This document shows, one piece after another, positions 46,472 through 56,605 of a DNA stretch of 64,000 nt. The notes beneath the pieces are model-generated. The model was not told the origin of the DNA, searched no databases, and saw only the letters and a program-made list of their open reading frames with translations. Made by a program: the position numbers and the translations under genes. Each line of letters opens with the position of its first letter. Position 1 is the first letter of the stretch. Origin of the DNA: Knufia peltigerae (Eukaryota; Ascomycota; Eurotiomycetes; Chaetothyriales; Trichomeriaceae); assembly GCA_030247855.1 (NCBI GenBank), contig JAPDRN010000015.1:62001-126000 (forward strand), in the 5' to 3' direction.

Positions 46472-47152
46472 GCTGGATATCCGTCCGAGTTTACAGGTTT
46501 CGGAGGACTTTTGACTCTATGTTTGCATGAAGGAAAAGCTCTCCCACCTCGATAATTGAGCTTCAGATAACCTTGGAAATCTAGGGACGTGAGAAAAAGA
46601 GATCTAGGAACCTGGAAAAGACAGAAGAGATGGAGATATAGAGTTGACACAAACAGTACTTGATGGTCTTTCAGTTTTACTGACGGCCATCTCCGGGATC
46701 GAGCGGTCTGATACAAGCTGATTTCGTGAAATAAATGGCTTCCAATACAGACTATGGGGACAAATGGACGCTGTGTTTACTCCAGAGATACTCTCTGATA
46801 TCGGTACCTTGGTAAGGAGTATTCCTGAACTAGTAGAGGAAAGGTTTCCATGTTCTAGTCAATGAGCTTGTTGTTGCGTGCTCAGCCTTGCATACATGCG
46901 AAGCCTCGCCACAGCAGCTTTCGCTTACTTACGGTCTGTCTGACATTCTCATATTGCCTTCACTATGGAAGTAATCACACTTTGGTGCCCGTCAGACAAT
47001 ATTCGTTTCCTTGCAGAGTACGTCATCTGGCCCTTTCTCACCTGCGCCCACGGTCCATTTACTTTTCTTGAAACTGTGCAGCCTGTTACAGGATACGTAT
47101 CTAGAGGCGTATCAGACAAAGACACAGGCGCCATCATTTTATTTTTATTTTC
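46472..47152. promoter_or_regulatory. Divergent promoter of the epimerase-like and YwbE-CUE genes
   Basis: 681 bp between divergent starts. The part nearest 47153 has open frames on both strands without family signal. It could include a 5'-UTR intron of the YwbE-CUE gene. No site was recognised. Confidence 0.4.
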
Positions 47153-47848
47153 ATGCCCATCACACAATACTCGCAGATCCGACCTGGTCTCGCTGTCTCG
47201 ATAGTATTGAAAGCAGATCAAAAGACCGGTCGTCAGGTCCAAGGCACCGTCTCGCAACTCCTCACCCGTCACAACCACCCTCGAGGGATCAAAGTGAAAC
47301 TCACGGACGGTAGAGTCGGTCGTGTCCAACATCTCCTATCCTCCTCCAACCCCCAATCTCTTCAGACCCATACGGCCAGCAGAATGACCTCGAACAACAA
47401 TAACAACAATCCATGGCAAGACGCACCCAGCCAGGGTAACCCTTTCACCGCGCAAGATTCTCCCTCTCAGCAGGGAGCGGCGCAGTCGTACTACAACCAG
47501 TCCAATAATTCTACTCAGCAGCAGTACCCTCCGCGACCGAACCAGGCCTGGCAGCAGCAAGAACCGTCATCACAACAGCACCAGCAGCAGCTGTACGGCG
47601 CGCATCATGGTCTCGCTCAACCCCAGGGCAACGATCAGCTTTTGGTAGGACAGGGCGATAGAGCGGAACAAATTGAGCATATGCAGCAGTACGAAGCGAG
47701 TGCTCCTCAGAGTCAGGCCGATCTAGATCAGGCGCAGTTACAGAAAGAGTTTCCAAACATCGATGGGAGTCTAATTGCTGCAATATATAACGAGCGCCCG
47801 GGAAATCTGGGCGAGGTGCGAGAGCTGTTGCAGGAACTGAACGCGTGA
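47153..47848 (+). CDS. YwbE-domain protein fused to a CUE ubiquitin-binding domain
   Basis: Intronless, 231 aa. Residues 1-63 form a YwbE (DUF2196) domain: ITQYSQIRPGLAVSIVLKAD, then HPRGIKVKLTDGRVGRVQHL, a small beta fold best known from bacteria. A Gln/Asn-rich linker follows (tracts of Asn, Gln-Gln-Tyr-Pro). The last ~40 residues are a CUE domain (LQKEFPNIDGSLIAAIYNE, then GEVRELLQEL), which binds ubiquitin; the usual MFP element reads EFP. A bacterial-type domain joined to a ubiquitin-binding domain is notable. Function is not known to me. It may act in ubiquitin-linked RNA or protein quality control, purely by inference. Confidence 0.85.
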   Translation: MPITQYSQIRPGLAVSIVLKADQKTGRQVQGTVSQLLTRHNHPRGIKVKLTDGRVGRVQHLLSSSNPQSLQTHTASRMTSNNNNNNPWQDAPSQGNPFTAQDSPSQQGAAQSYYNQSNNSTQQQYPPRPNQAWQQQEPSSQQHQQQLYGAHHGLAQPQGNDQLLVGQGDRAEQIEHMQQYEASAPQSQADLDQAQLQKEFPNIDGSLIAAIYNERPGNLGEVRELLQELNA

Positions 47849-48059
47849 GGCGTAAATCTTGGACATGAGAGTGTCAAGAGAGAGACAGAGAAGCGCCGGC
47901 TGATTGATACCTTGATACTCCATATAACTTGACGACGTTATGAAAGCAAGTACCGGAGCCTGCTGTAATGTACTTGTCCGTGTGAGCATTTCACTCGTAC
48001 CAGTAACCGCACTGGTGGATGTACCGTAAATTCTCGCCCTAGGGATTTTTTATGGAACT

Positions 48060-49574
48060 TCAAAAAGGCATCGGCTTCTTCGCTAGGCCTTGAACGAGAT
48101 CTCCAAGAAGATCTCTCTTTCTTTTCCTTCTTCGCTCGGCATCGTCTACAGCAACATCGATGTCCTCAGTCCCGTTGCCAGCAGTCCATATGGCTGGCTT
48201 CTTGATTCCGTGATCCCCGTCAGCATCGATTTCTTCATAGTCAGCGTCTTTCATAACAGGTTTCCATGCACAGATCCGTCCGTCGCCGTGTGCCGTATAC
48301 ATCTCTATCCCTTCGCCTAGCGGTGCTCCAACACGCCATATCATACTGTTGATTCGTCCTCCGCTCGTCAGTCTGGAGATATTACTTGTCCCACTGCCTC
48401 CTATGCCAGTCCTGGCCCGTTTGTTGGAAGCTTGTACCTCGGCGATTTTGACTCCCTCTGTCCGCAGGATCTTGAGCATGTGGCCCTCTCGGAGATGGTG
48501 TTGAAAGATCATACCCCGGCCGTCGTCATTCGGCCAAAACAGGCTCTCGCGTCCTGGTAGACATGTGCCAGGTGGTGAAATTAAGGGCTTCAGCTCGCCT
48601 TGCCGTTCGTTGCGTATTCTGGGCCCAAAGTGCACGAGGTCATTTCTACCACTTGCAGCATCCCAGATGCGTATTCTTTGGTCGTGACCAACTGTGACAA
48701 GTTTGTCGCCACTCGGCGTCCATTGGACACTTGTGACTGGGCCATTGTGTGCCACCGCATTGAAATCAAGATGGAGACTGCTTGGGCGTGCACCTAGACC
48801 GGTGGACGGAATCTCGCCTACGATACCAACTGCATCGTCGAGGTCCAGTGAGGCGAAAGAAGCGTTGGCGCGGCGAATGTCGAAAAACAAAATCTTGCCG
48901 TCAGTGCTGCCGGAGCAAAGGACGTATGAGGTGCGTGGCGACCAGCACAATGAATAGATTGCACCATTGGGTCCGGAGAGAGAGTGGGTGCTCAGGCCAG
49001 AGCGAAGGTCAAGAAGGCGAATGGCCGGGTGCGCTGTGCCCACAGCTATCAAAGGTGACGAGTCCGGTAGAGGCGAAAGTGCGTGTGCGTAGGGGATGAA
49101 GTCTAGCTCAAAGGTGTGGATGGGAGTGAGGTTGCTGGGCGTGATGGATGTGAGTTTGAGCGTCTTGTCATAACTCGTGCTTATCAGAGTGGTTGGAGTG
49201 GGGTCGAATGGGTAGATAGAGAGAGAGGTGAGTGAGTGTGTATGTGACGAGGGTGCGCCACGAGGGAGAGTTGTTAGAGGCTTATATGTGGATGACGATT
49301 CATGAGGCTCCTCGAGATCCCACAGACGGATTGTGGAGTCGGCACCTCCAGAAATTAGATAGCGACCTTCATGCTGGTCAATCGTCAAGCAATTGACGCC
49401 CGCTTGGTGAGCTATTGGCACATCTGCGTTGTCGGAGGTTGCTTCAGGCTTTGTATAAGAGAAGGTAACGTCCTTGTCGTTGGCAAGACTATTGAGCAAT
49501 GCCCAGTTATGGTGTCGGCAGAAGGCTGCTGTTGACAGCGTGCCCAGGCGCTGAGCCAGGCGATGTTGAGTCAT
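48060..49574 (-). CDS. CSA/ERCC8-like WD40 protein (transcription-coupled repair)
   Basis: Intronless, 504 aa. WD repeats: SGGADSTIRLWDLEEP, STSYDKTLKLTSI, GSTDGKILFFDIRR, TVGHDQRIRIWDAASG and TAHGDGRICAWKP. The start MTQHRLAQRLGTLS and the repeat layout match ERCC8/CSA (yeast Rad28), the substrate receptor of a Cul4-DDB1 ubiquitin ligase that works at stalled RNA polymerase II. The C-terminus is strongly basic (RRRKRKRD) and may be a nuclear signal. The gene converges on the YwbE-CUE gene, with 211 bp between the stops. Other WD40 DCAF proteins cannot be fully excluded. Confidence 0.85.
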   Translation of the reverse strand: MTQHRLAQRLGTLSTAAFCRHHNWALLNSLANDKDVTFSYTKPEATSDNADVPIAHQAGVNCLTIDQHEGRYLISGGADSTIRLWDLEEPHESSSTYKPLTTLPRGAPSSHTHSLTSLSIYPFDPTPTTLISTSYDKTLKLTSITPSNLTPIHTFELDFIPYAHALSPLPDSSPLIAVGTAHPAIRLLDLRSGLSTHSLSGPNGAIYSLCWSPRTSYVLCSGSTDGKILFFDIRRANASFASLDLDDAVGIVGEIPSTGLGARPSSLHLDFNAVAHNGPVTSVQWTPSGDKLVTVGHDQRIRIWDAASGRNDLVHFGPRIRNERQGELKPLISPPGTCLPGRESLFWPNDDGRGMIFQHHLREGHMLKILRTEGVKIAEVQASNKRARTGIGGSGTSNISRLTSGGRINSMIWRVGAPLGEGIEMYTAHGDGRICAWKPVMKDADYEEIDADGDHGIKKPAIWTAGNGTEDIDVAVDDAERRRKRKRDLLGDLVQGLAKKPMPF

Positions 49575-49870
49575 GCATCAGTTCTAATCCCACATTTGCT
49601 CACCTGAGCAATGGAATCTTTCCACAGAATTGAATCCTGAGGAGCGTCCTTTTGGGAATGAAGTATGGAGTAGGCAGAATCGACTTTCGACCGCGATGGA
49701 CGCAAGTGACGTCTGAACAGCCATCAGTGCAGATATAGTTCACCCAATTGACTACGGTCGATTATATATCACTTCAGTCCGCAAACTGCAGGACATGTTT
49801 GCCATGTGCATTGATCGCTGCCACATACGACCGATCACTCAAGTATCGACATCCGGTCATTGTCTGAGAG
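49575..49870. promoter_or_regulatory. Divergent promoter of the CSA-like and sam37 genes
   Basis: 296 bp between two divergent start codons; it must contain both promoters. No site was recognised. Confidence 0.5.
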
Positions 49871-51073
49871 ATGGTGTTGGAGTTGCATGTATGGGGTCCA
49901 GCATTTGATCTGCCGTCTATCGATGGCCAGTGTTTGGCCACCATCTACTATTTGCGAAAAGTTCTTGGGGCTCCCGGGAAAGCCTGGGTTCTGGTCCAGT
50001 CTGGCGAGCCTAGAGTGAGTCCATTCAGGGAACTACCGGTTCTCAAACACGAAGAAACATGGGTGGCAGGCTTCGGCAACATAGTGTCATACCTCAGAGA
50101 TGTGTCAGAGGGACGGTGGGATCTTGACCAACGCCTGAGCGATACCCAACGAGCTGATTGTGCGGCATTTTCCTCCTTTGTCGAATCCCGCGGGCAACCT
50201 CTCCTCGATTTAAGCCTCTACGTAAGCAGCGACAACTATTTCAATACCACAAGACCAGCTCTCGCACAGATACTGCCATGGCCAAACAGCTGGGTATTAC
50301 CACACCAATTGCGAGAACGTGCTAAGAAGAGGTCCGATCATCTCGGGTTGAGCAGTCTTGATTTGGACAATGCGCAAGAAGATCAAAAGGAGGACGCAGG
50401 CCTGGCAGCACATATTCCCAAGTCATTACGGAAACCTAAGCAGACCGTTACTTCGCTGTTGGGACGCAGCACGCAGAGAAACAAGTTTCGACTCGATGCC
50501 GTCACAGCAGAATTCCTCGAGCCTCTGGCGGAAATGCTCGGTGACAAAGAATTCCTCCTTGCGGGACAGGAAAGCAGCCTGGACTGTCTGATATTGGGAT
50601 ATTTGGCTTTGATGCAAAGACCTCGAATGCCTCAGGCTTGGATCAGAGACACCTTGCGGACCAAGCATGCAAGCCTAGGACGATGGGCAGAAGATCACAT
50701 CCATCAGGTGTTTGGAGAATCTGCCCTGGAAAGCACGTCGGTGTCGCACAGGCAAAAAGATCGGAGTATTTATCAGGTGGTGCAGTCGATCGTCGAGGTA
50801 TTCATTGGCTCGATGCCCGTCATTGGAGGTGGTTATACAGTGTCGGAAATCAGTCCCGGAGACGAGAAAGGCCTTGCGAGGTATAAGCAGAAGCAAGTCA
50901 GATTGGCGAAACTTCAGCGCAGAAGAGACATGTATGTACAGATGCTCGCCTCGACCATTGCAACCACAGGTTTGGTGGGATGGCTTTGGTACAAGGGAGT
51001 GATGCTGGTTCCTCACAGAGCCCCGAAAGGACGCAGTTTTGGGCCGGCCGGATCTTTGTTCGGACTCACCTGA
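49871..51073 (+). CDS. sam37: Mitochondrial sorting and assembly machinery subunit Sam37 (metaxin-like)
   Basis: Intronless, 400 aa. The N-terminus MVLELHVWGPAFDLPSID, followed by ATIYYLRKVLGAPGKAWVLV, is the metaxin/Tom37 GST-N-like fold. WVAGFGNIVSYLRD and FLLAGQESSLDCLILGYLAL correspond to the GST-like C-terminal part. A single hydrophobic segment near the C-terminus (ASTIATTGLVGWLWYKGVML) would anchor it in the outer membrane. With Sam50 and Sam35 it inserts beta-barrel proteins into the mitochondrial outer membrane. The start ATG is immediately preceded by a purine context (gagagATG). Confidence 0.9.
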   Translation: MVLELHVWGPAFDLPSIDGQCLATIYYLRKVLGAPGKAWVLVQSGEPRVSPFRELPVLKHEETWVAGFGNIVSYLRDVSEGRWDLDQRLSDTQRADCAAFSSFVESRGQPLLDLSLYVSSDNYFNTTRPALAQILPWPNSWVLPHQLRERAKKRSDHLGLSSLDLDNAQEDQKEDAGLAAHIPKSLRKPKQTVTSLLGRSTQRNKFRLDAVTAEFLEPLAEMLGDKEFLLAGQESSLDCLILGYLALMQRPRMPQAWIRDTLRTKHASLGRWAEDHIHQVFGESALESTSVSHRQKDRSIYQVVQSIVEVFIGSMPVIGGGYTVSEISPGDEKGLARYKQKQVRLAKLQRRRDMYVQMLASTIATTGLVGWLWYKGVMLVPHRAPKGRSFGPAGSLFGLT

Positions 51074-52140
51074 GCTGTGTGAGTGTCACAATTGTAGGCT
51101 GTATGAGTAGTAATCATCATGTATATATACTGCCGGACGCTGCATTCCTTGTCCTGCATGTTTTACATATAATTCTGGCGTACATGATGGCCAATATCAC
51201 CATCAATTGTCCATAGGCTAATCGTGAATGGATGTAACAGAAAGTTCATGTATGTGGAGAAAACCAAAAATGAGGGCCTTGCTGTAAAAGGCCCCTGTCG
51301 ATGATGTGATGAGTCGCACGGTGCGGATCTGACCCATGCCGAATTTGTGCTGATAGCTGCAGCCCATAATGCTGGCTGAGATACTGCGAGATATGGTTGA
51401 ACGATGGAATGGTATTCATTCTGGTCCTTCATGTATCTAGTATGGTGTACTCTTTGTGCTCTTCAGAATGGGAAAAGGCACAATGTCTCCCAATCTTCAG
51501 ATCGACCGGGTACCTGACAGATTGGGAGGATCACCCAATCATAATCTCAGGATTAGCCCCGGGTCCGCTTATCAATCAGCCTCTGATTGGTTTCGCGAGT
51601 CATAGCGATACGTCCAGTTTTTAAGGTCCTCATTCTGAATTCTCTCCGACCGTGCAGAATTGTAGTGGCAGTAACGAGGACTTTCTCCCTTCCTCCGCCT
51701 GGAGCGGAGTGGGATGTTAATTATTCGCATGTTACACGCCGTCATCCATCTTTTGTTCTGGTTCTAATCGAGTCATCATTTTGTCCTACACGTACATGAA
51801 CTGAAGAAACTTGCTGGGACTTCTGTTTGCCTGGTTCTGAAGAATTCCACGTGCTCAACGATTGTCGAATCCAGTCCCTTGGGAAATCACATAATCGCGG
51901 GCCTCTCGCCGTGTTTCTAAGATCTTGAGACCTCCTAGAGACAAACATGTTGTACTAAGGCACTGCCTGCCAAGTGAGTTTAAGGTCCTCACTTGAGACT
52001 CGGTCGGAATTTGTACTAACATATATCTAGTCATATGCTGCATTGATTTTCCGGATCCCCCAGGTTTCAAGCCGATACGCAGCCTTTCCTGGCACCACAG
52101 CCTCCCCATAACACGGTCCTCTCCCTCTCAGTGTAGTGCC
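51074..52140 (+). other. Intergenic between sam37 and the ZIP transporter
   Basis: About 1.07 kb with the sam37 3' UTR and the promoter of the zinc transporter. Two short palindromic AAGGTCCTCA-type elements recur (about 51623-51633 and 51983-51992: TTTAAGGTCCTCA.T in both). No coding segment was recognised. Confidence 0.45.
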
Positions 52141-53366
52141 ATGGCCACGTTGGAATCTTTCGCGCACCTACTCGCGCGACAGGAAGAGGCGGATATAACC
52201 CCAGCCTGTGACACTGGCAACGATTACGATGGTCGAATTGGTCTGCGGGTAGCCGCATTGTTCATCATCTGGGTCACCTCTTCGATAGGCGCATCTTTCC
52301 CCGTATTCGCGAACCGACATAAAGGCCTGAAGGTGCCTGAATGGGTCTTCTTCATATGTAAATTCTTTGGTTCGGGAGTCATCGTCGCTACGGCCTTTAT
52401 CCATTTGCTTGCGCCGGCGGAAGATGCGCTCAGGAACCAATGTCTTACTGGACCCATCAAGGACTACACCTGGGTCGAGGGCATCGTCCTCATGACGATA
52501 TTCGTCCTCTTCTTCGTCGAGCTGATGGTCATGAGATATGGCAACTTCGGGTCGCCGCATAGTCACGACCACGGACACGGACATTCGGATACCGACACAG
52601 AGTTGACGACGGCGAGTCGAGAAGCCTCCTACAAAGATCACCCAGCTGCCAACGCTCCACCTGCGCCAATCCACAACACCGTCTTGGGCGAGGATCACCT
52701 CGGCCACTCTAGAGAGCACACCGATATTGAAGAAGCAAGCGACCCGTCGAGCCTGGAAGACTACAAGACACAGATGACGGCCATCTTCATTCTCGAGTTC
52801 GGCATCATTTTCCACAGCGTGTTTATAGGGTTGACGCTGGCTGTCGCCGGCGATGAGTTCGACACTTTATTCATCGTCATCATTTTCCACCAAATGTTTG
52901 AGGGTTTGGGTCTCGGTTCCAGACTGGCCGTGACACCTTGGCCCAGGGACCGCAGGTGGACCCCCTATGTCCTGGCGCTTGCATACGGCCTGAGTACTCC
53001 TCTTGCCATTGCCATCGGCCTGGGGGTCCGGAAAACCTATCCTCCGGGATCTCAGACCACTCTTATTGTCAACGGCGTTTTCGATTCGATCTCGGCCGGT
53101 ATCCTCATATATACTGGTCTTGTGGAGTTGATGGCACATGAATTTGTATGTCCCTTTCTTTCTCCATCTTTTCTTTTGGTCCATGACTGACTTTTTCTTG
53201 CCATACAGATGTTTTCGAGTTCCATGCGTAGAGCGAGCATTAAAACGGTCTTGTCGGCGTTTGGTACGATGTGTTTGGGCGCCGGCCTCATGGCGTTACT
53301 CGGCAAATGGTATGTTTTGCGGTTGGTTTATGATTCGGACATTGCTAACTATTCACCAGGGCTTAG
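52141..53366 (+). CDS. ZIP-family zinc/iron plasma-membrane transporter
   Basis: Model: join(52141..53145, 53209..53309, 53360..53366), 370 aa. The last exon supplies only the final Trp base, Ala and stop. Membrane helices: GLRVAALFIIWVTSSIGASF (TM1), WVFFICKFFGSGVIVATAFI (TM2), a TM3 at GIVLMTIFVLFFVELMVM. A His-rich cytosolic loop (HSHDHGHGHSD) follows, then TM4 FHSVFIGLTLAVAG and TM5 IFHQMFEGLGLGSRL with the metal-site HS/HQ..E residues. This is the Zrt1/Zrt2-type (ZrfA/B) fungal layout for Zn uptake. Distinguishing high- from low-affinity, or Fe from Zn, is not possible from sequence alone. Regulation by a zinc-responsive factor is likely, but no ZRE was identified. Confidence 0.93.
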
Positions 53367-54626
53367 ATTCAATCGCTGGTGAATCCAGTCGAGATAATAT
53401 AAATAATGATGATGATGAGAAATAGCCGAAGTGATGAAAACTTCTGATAGAAAATTCGCCATCCCAAATGCCCATTCCAACGGTTTCCTGGCGTTAGACG
53501 TTGGAAATGTTCACCATTTTGATGTCCCATGAGTCATGTTACGTTGCTGAAGTAGAGTTTGAATCCGATAAATGGAGGGTAGTAACGGCATTAGAGGAAG
53601 CATGACTGACGGTTCCTCTGTACCTTGGAATACTTGAGGAATAGATACTTAGGTGAAATAAATATACGTCCAGATAGATATACACATACTTTTCCTGCTG
53701 ATCTTCTTGTTGCGTACACTTTTTCCCTTTGCTGATTATTATGCTGCTGTCTTTTTTGTTCTCCTTCGAGCACAACATTTAACTTCTTTTGCCTGAATTC
53801 ACAACATCGGTCATGATTCTCGTCCCAAAACCTTTGGCGCTTTGCTGTTACAGTTTTGCTTGTACCTTTACATTATTCGCGCCTTCCAATCATGTACTAG
53901 AATTGCTCACTTTATATACTCCGTAGAATTCTTGGTATGTTCCGAGTCGTCTTTTCCTCGGCCGATTCTGGCCAAGCCCGTTCCCTTTAGGTGGCTATGA
54001 TTTCGCTACCTTCGCTACCCAAGGTAGGTAAACAGTAGACGGGGACAGTGAAGAATCTCGTCAAGGTCCATTCATGCGCGTCACTAATTAGACGACGAGG
54101 CATTTGGCCACCTATTTAAAAGACAGGTTGGTATTAAATTTTCGAGTCGATGAGAAAGAATGATGATGATTGATAAATTTACGTACCTGGAGAGCTTTTT
54201 ATAAACCCCGGACCTTTCAGCCCGGGCTGGACTATGTCTTGAGCCCAGCCCTAAATAGAGGTGAACCCACCACCATTTAGTCGTTGCAATTGCACCCATG
54301 GCCGCTTCTCGTCGAGGCGACTTTAGGGCTTGGCTGCGGATCATCCATTGTAATATTGTACATCTCAAGCGTTGAGTCATAGTTACTCCCGCCTATTTCA
54401 CACGTTAGTCACAGTTAGATAAAATCCAAAGAAAACAACAAAAAGATGGAGGGATTCACATACCGTTTACCCGCGCCTGTTTGAATTCCTTCACTTTGAC
54501 ATCCAGAGCACTGGGCACAAATCACATTGCGTCAACACCACTTTCTGGCCATCGCAACGCTATGTTTTTATTAGACAGTCAAGTTCTTCCTTGTCTCGTC
54601 TCGATCGGTGGCGGCGAGTCGCACTC
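53367..54626. other. Convergent 3' region between the ZIP transporter and bZIP genes
   Basis: About 1.26 kb. It contains a TACTCCGTA 9-mer (53917-53925) and AT-rich stretches. A 98-codon minus-strand frame at 54084-54380 has no motif. No gene was accepted. Confidence 0.45.
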
Positions 54627-55595
54627 TCAAGCAAATCTCTTCTCCTGATCGAGTATCCCGAATAATCTGGTATTCTCGACGTGGCAATTCTGAAGATCCT
54701 GTGATGAACATTGTTTGTTGGTATCCGAAGTGAGGTTGGAATATACAACCTTGTGGTTTATGTGATTTCCTCTACCGTTTGACGATGGTCTGCATCCAAG
54801 TTCGGACAGGATCTCCGAGGCGATACATTCGTCAGACGACGGTAGGCCGCGCATACTCGCTATGATCATGGCCGCTTGTGCACACGATGTACTATTTGAC
54901 CAGGGAGCGTTGTTCTCGTGGTGGCTCGGTGACGTGTTGGAGTGGTTTAAAGTATGGTAAGTGTTGGTCTGAGTATGTCTGTGAGGCGTCGTCACACTCG
55001 ACTGCTCGTCGTCGTCGTCCATGTCTACCGTACCATCATCGGAGATCGGTGAGGCAGAGCGACTTCCGCCGAGGACTGGACCAGGAACACTGGAAGTCTC
55101 GTCGTGTGTTGTCGACGGTTGTTGACCGAACCGAGGGTAGTTTCCGTATGACGACGAGGCGGCGGCCAAAAGTTCGGCACCAGCCAGATCGCGTTCGTCG
55201 CGTTCGGATTTCACGCAAGTAGTCGACGCCTCGAATATCTGCGGCGGCGAGGGATACTGCTGTTCACTTTCCTTGGTGGTCATGTTTGGTTGGTTGTAAG
55301 AATATTGCAGGGTTCCGTTTCCGTGAGCGCCCGCCGTCGTCGTTGACCCAGGGGCCAAAAGTGCTTCGAGCTCTGCGTTTCTTACTCGCAAGGCGTGGAT
55401 CTGTTCTCGCAACAAACGATTCTCGTCGGCAACCCGCCGCGCCGCTCGTTGAACTTCTTCAGTCGCCTTGACGCCATGAGCCTCGAAGTCTCGGACTTTG
55501 CGCTCTAGGTCGCTGATGTATGTCTTCCGCCGAGCTCTGGAAGCACGTTGGTTCAGCGTGTTTCGATTTGGAGCTGAAGACGATATAGAAGACAT
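54627..55595 (-). CDS. bZIP transcription factor
   Basis: 322 aa as a single frame. The basic region (NRNTLNQRASRARRKTY, residues 10-25) is followed by a heptad Leu/hydrophobic zipper (ISDLERKVRDFEAHG, then ADENRLLREQIHALRVRN) to about residue 80. The N-x2-x-A-S-x-x-R core is a fungal variant of the bZIP signature, close to RsmA/Zip-type regulators. The Ser/Thr-rich middle precedes a C-terminal part with scattered cysteines (SCAQAAMIIASMRG; DECIASEILSELGC; KQCSSQDLQNC). The first two are typical of this group. A small intron near 54690-54770 was considered but does not keep phase, so the C-terminus is less certain. It is divergent from the arsenite methyltransferase gene. Confidence 0.85.
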   Translation of the reverse strand: MSSISSSAPNRNTLNQRASRARRKTYISDLERKVRDFEAHGVKATEEVQRAARRVADENRLLREQIHALRVRNAELEALLAPGSTTTAGAHGNGTLQYSYNQPNMTTKESEQQYPSPPQIFEASTTCVKSERDERDLAGAELLAAASSSYGNYPRFGQQPSTTHDETSSVPGPVLGGSRSASPISDDGTVDMDDDDEQSSVTTPHRHTQTNTYHTLNHSNTSPSHHENNAPWSNSTSCAQAAMIIASMRGLPSSDECIASEILSELGCRPSSNGRGNHINHKVVYSNLTSDTNKQCSSQDLQNCHVENTRLFGILDQEKRFA

Positions 55596-56605
55596 GGTTA
55601 CTTCAAGTGATCACTGCTTTTTGAGGATCGAAGTGGTACACTGATGATGTTGTGTTTTGTGTTGAGACCAGGATTTGGTGATTGTTAATCAAGGCTAGGG
55701 TGGGATGATGAGATTGTTGGTTTTTGTTTACCGTAAAGATCTCTCCTTGCAATCGTGAAATGGACTCTTATTGCGTAGTTGTTATCGATCACACGAGGAA
55801 AAGAACACGTCAAGGGCTAAAGAAACAGTGGTCAGTGTTGATTGTTGCGAAAGAAAATGTTTTCAGCAACGAAAATTGGACTGACATCTCCTCCTTGTCT
55901 GATTGGTCATCAAATACGAGGCTGAACTTTCGGGCCTTGGCCGAAGCGAGGCCGTTTATGAACGCTCCACCCAACAACCATGACAACAAAACCAGTCACT
56001 CTATGAAAGACGAATTCTGGTACGTCAGTGAGATGTTAATGACTAGGGAACTGGTATACGACGAGATTCTTGAAAACCAGACAGGAGTAAGTGTATTATT
56101 CAGCCTCAAAAATGAGGGTACCCGTCGGAGGGGCTCACGGAAAAGACTTGACGATCTACAGCTAAGACCAAAATACTCCACCGTAAATATACGGTCGTCC
56201 AAATGCTCAAGAAGTTGTACATTGGAGACACTTGCTGCACGCTTCGTGACAAATTCTGTAAATGTCAGATCAATAAAGAATACTCATTGAGTCAACCCCT
56301 ACAGAACCAATTTTCGTATTGGATTACTATTCCTTCCTTATTGCCAAGGTCGCTCTTCGTGCCGCTCCACGGGGTCTGTCGGTTGGGTGGTGTGCCTTGC
56401 GCCTCGCGCCTCATCAGACGAGATGGGCGTAAGCCAATGATCAGCCAGCCGTGACACCCCTTGGATCTCGATAAAGGTTGGTACCGGACTCAGTCCTTGT
56501 TTTCTCTCTTTCCATGGAAAATTTCTTAGAAAATACCTTACCCAATTCACAGTCCATTGTTGTTTTACGAATCTCAAACCCTAGCCGAGAAGTTCCTACC
56601 AAGCC
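55596..56605. promoter_or_regulatory. Divergent promoter region of the bZIP factor and arsM
   Basis: 1.01 kb between divergent starts. A plus-strand frame of 188 codons (55724-56290) spans much of it but has no recognisable domain and low-complexity composition; I did not call it. No metalloid-response element was identified. Confidence 0.4.

Noticed and set aside
54690..54770. Possible small intron near the bZIP C-terminus
   Set aside because: Donor (GTAGAG) and acceptor phases do not match, so removing it would break the frame.
55724..56290. 188-codon plus-strand frame between the bZIP and arsM genes
   Set aside because: Motif-free, low-complexity composition and position inside a divergent promoter make a real gene unlikely.
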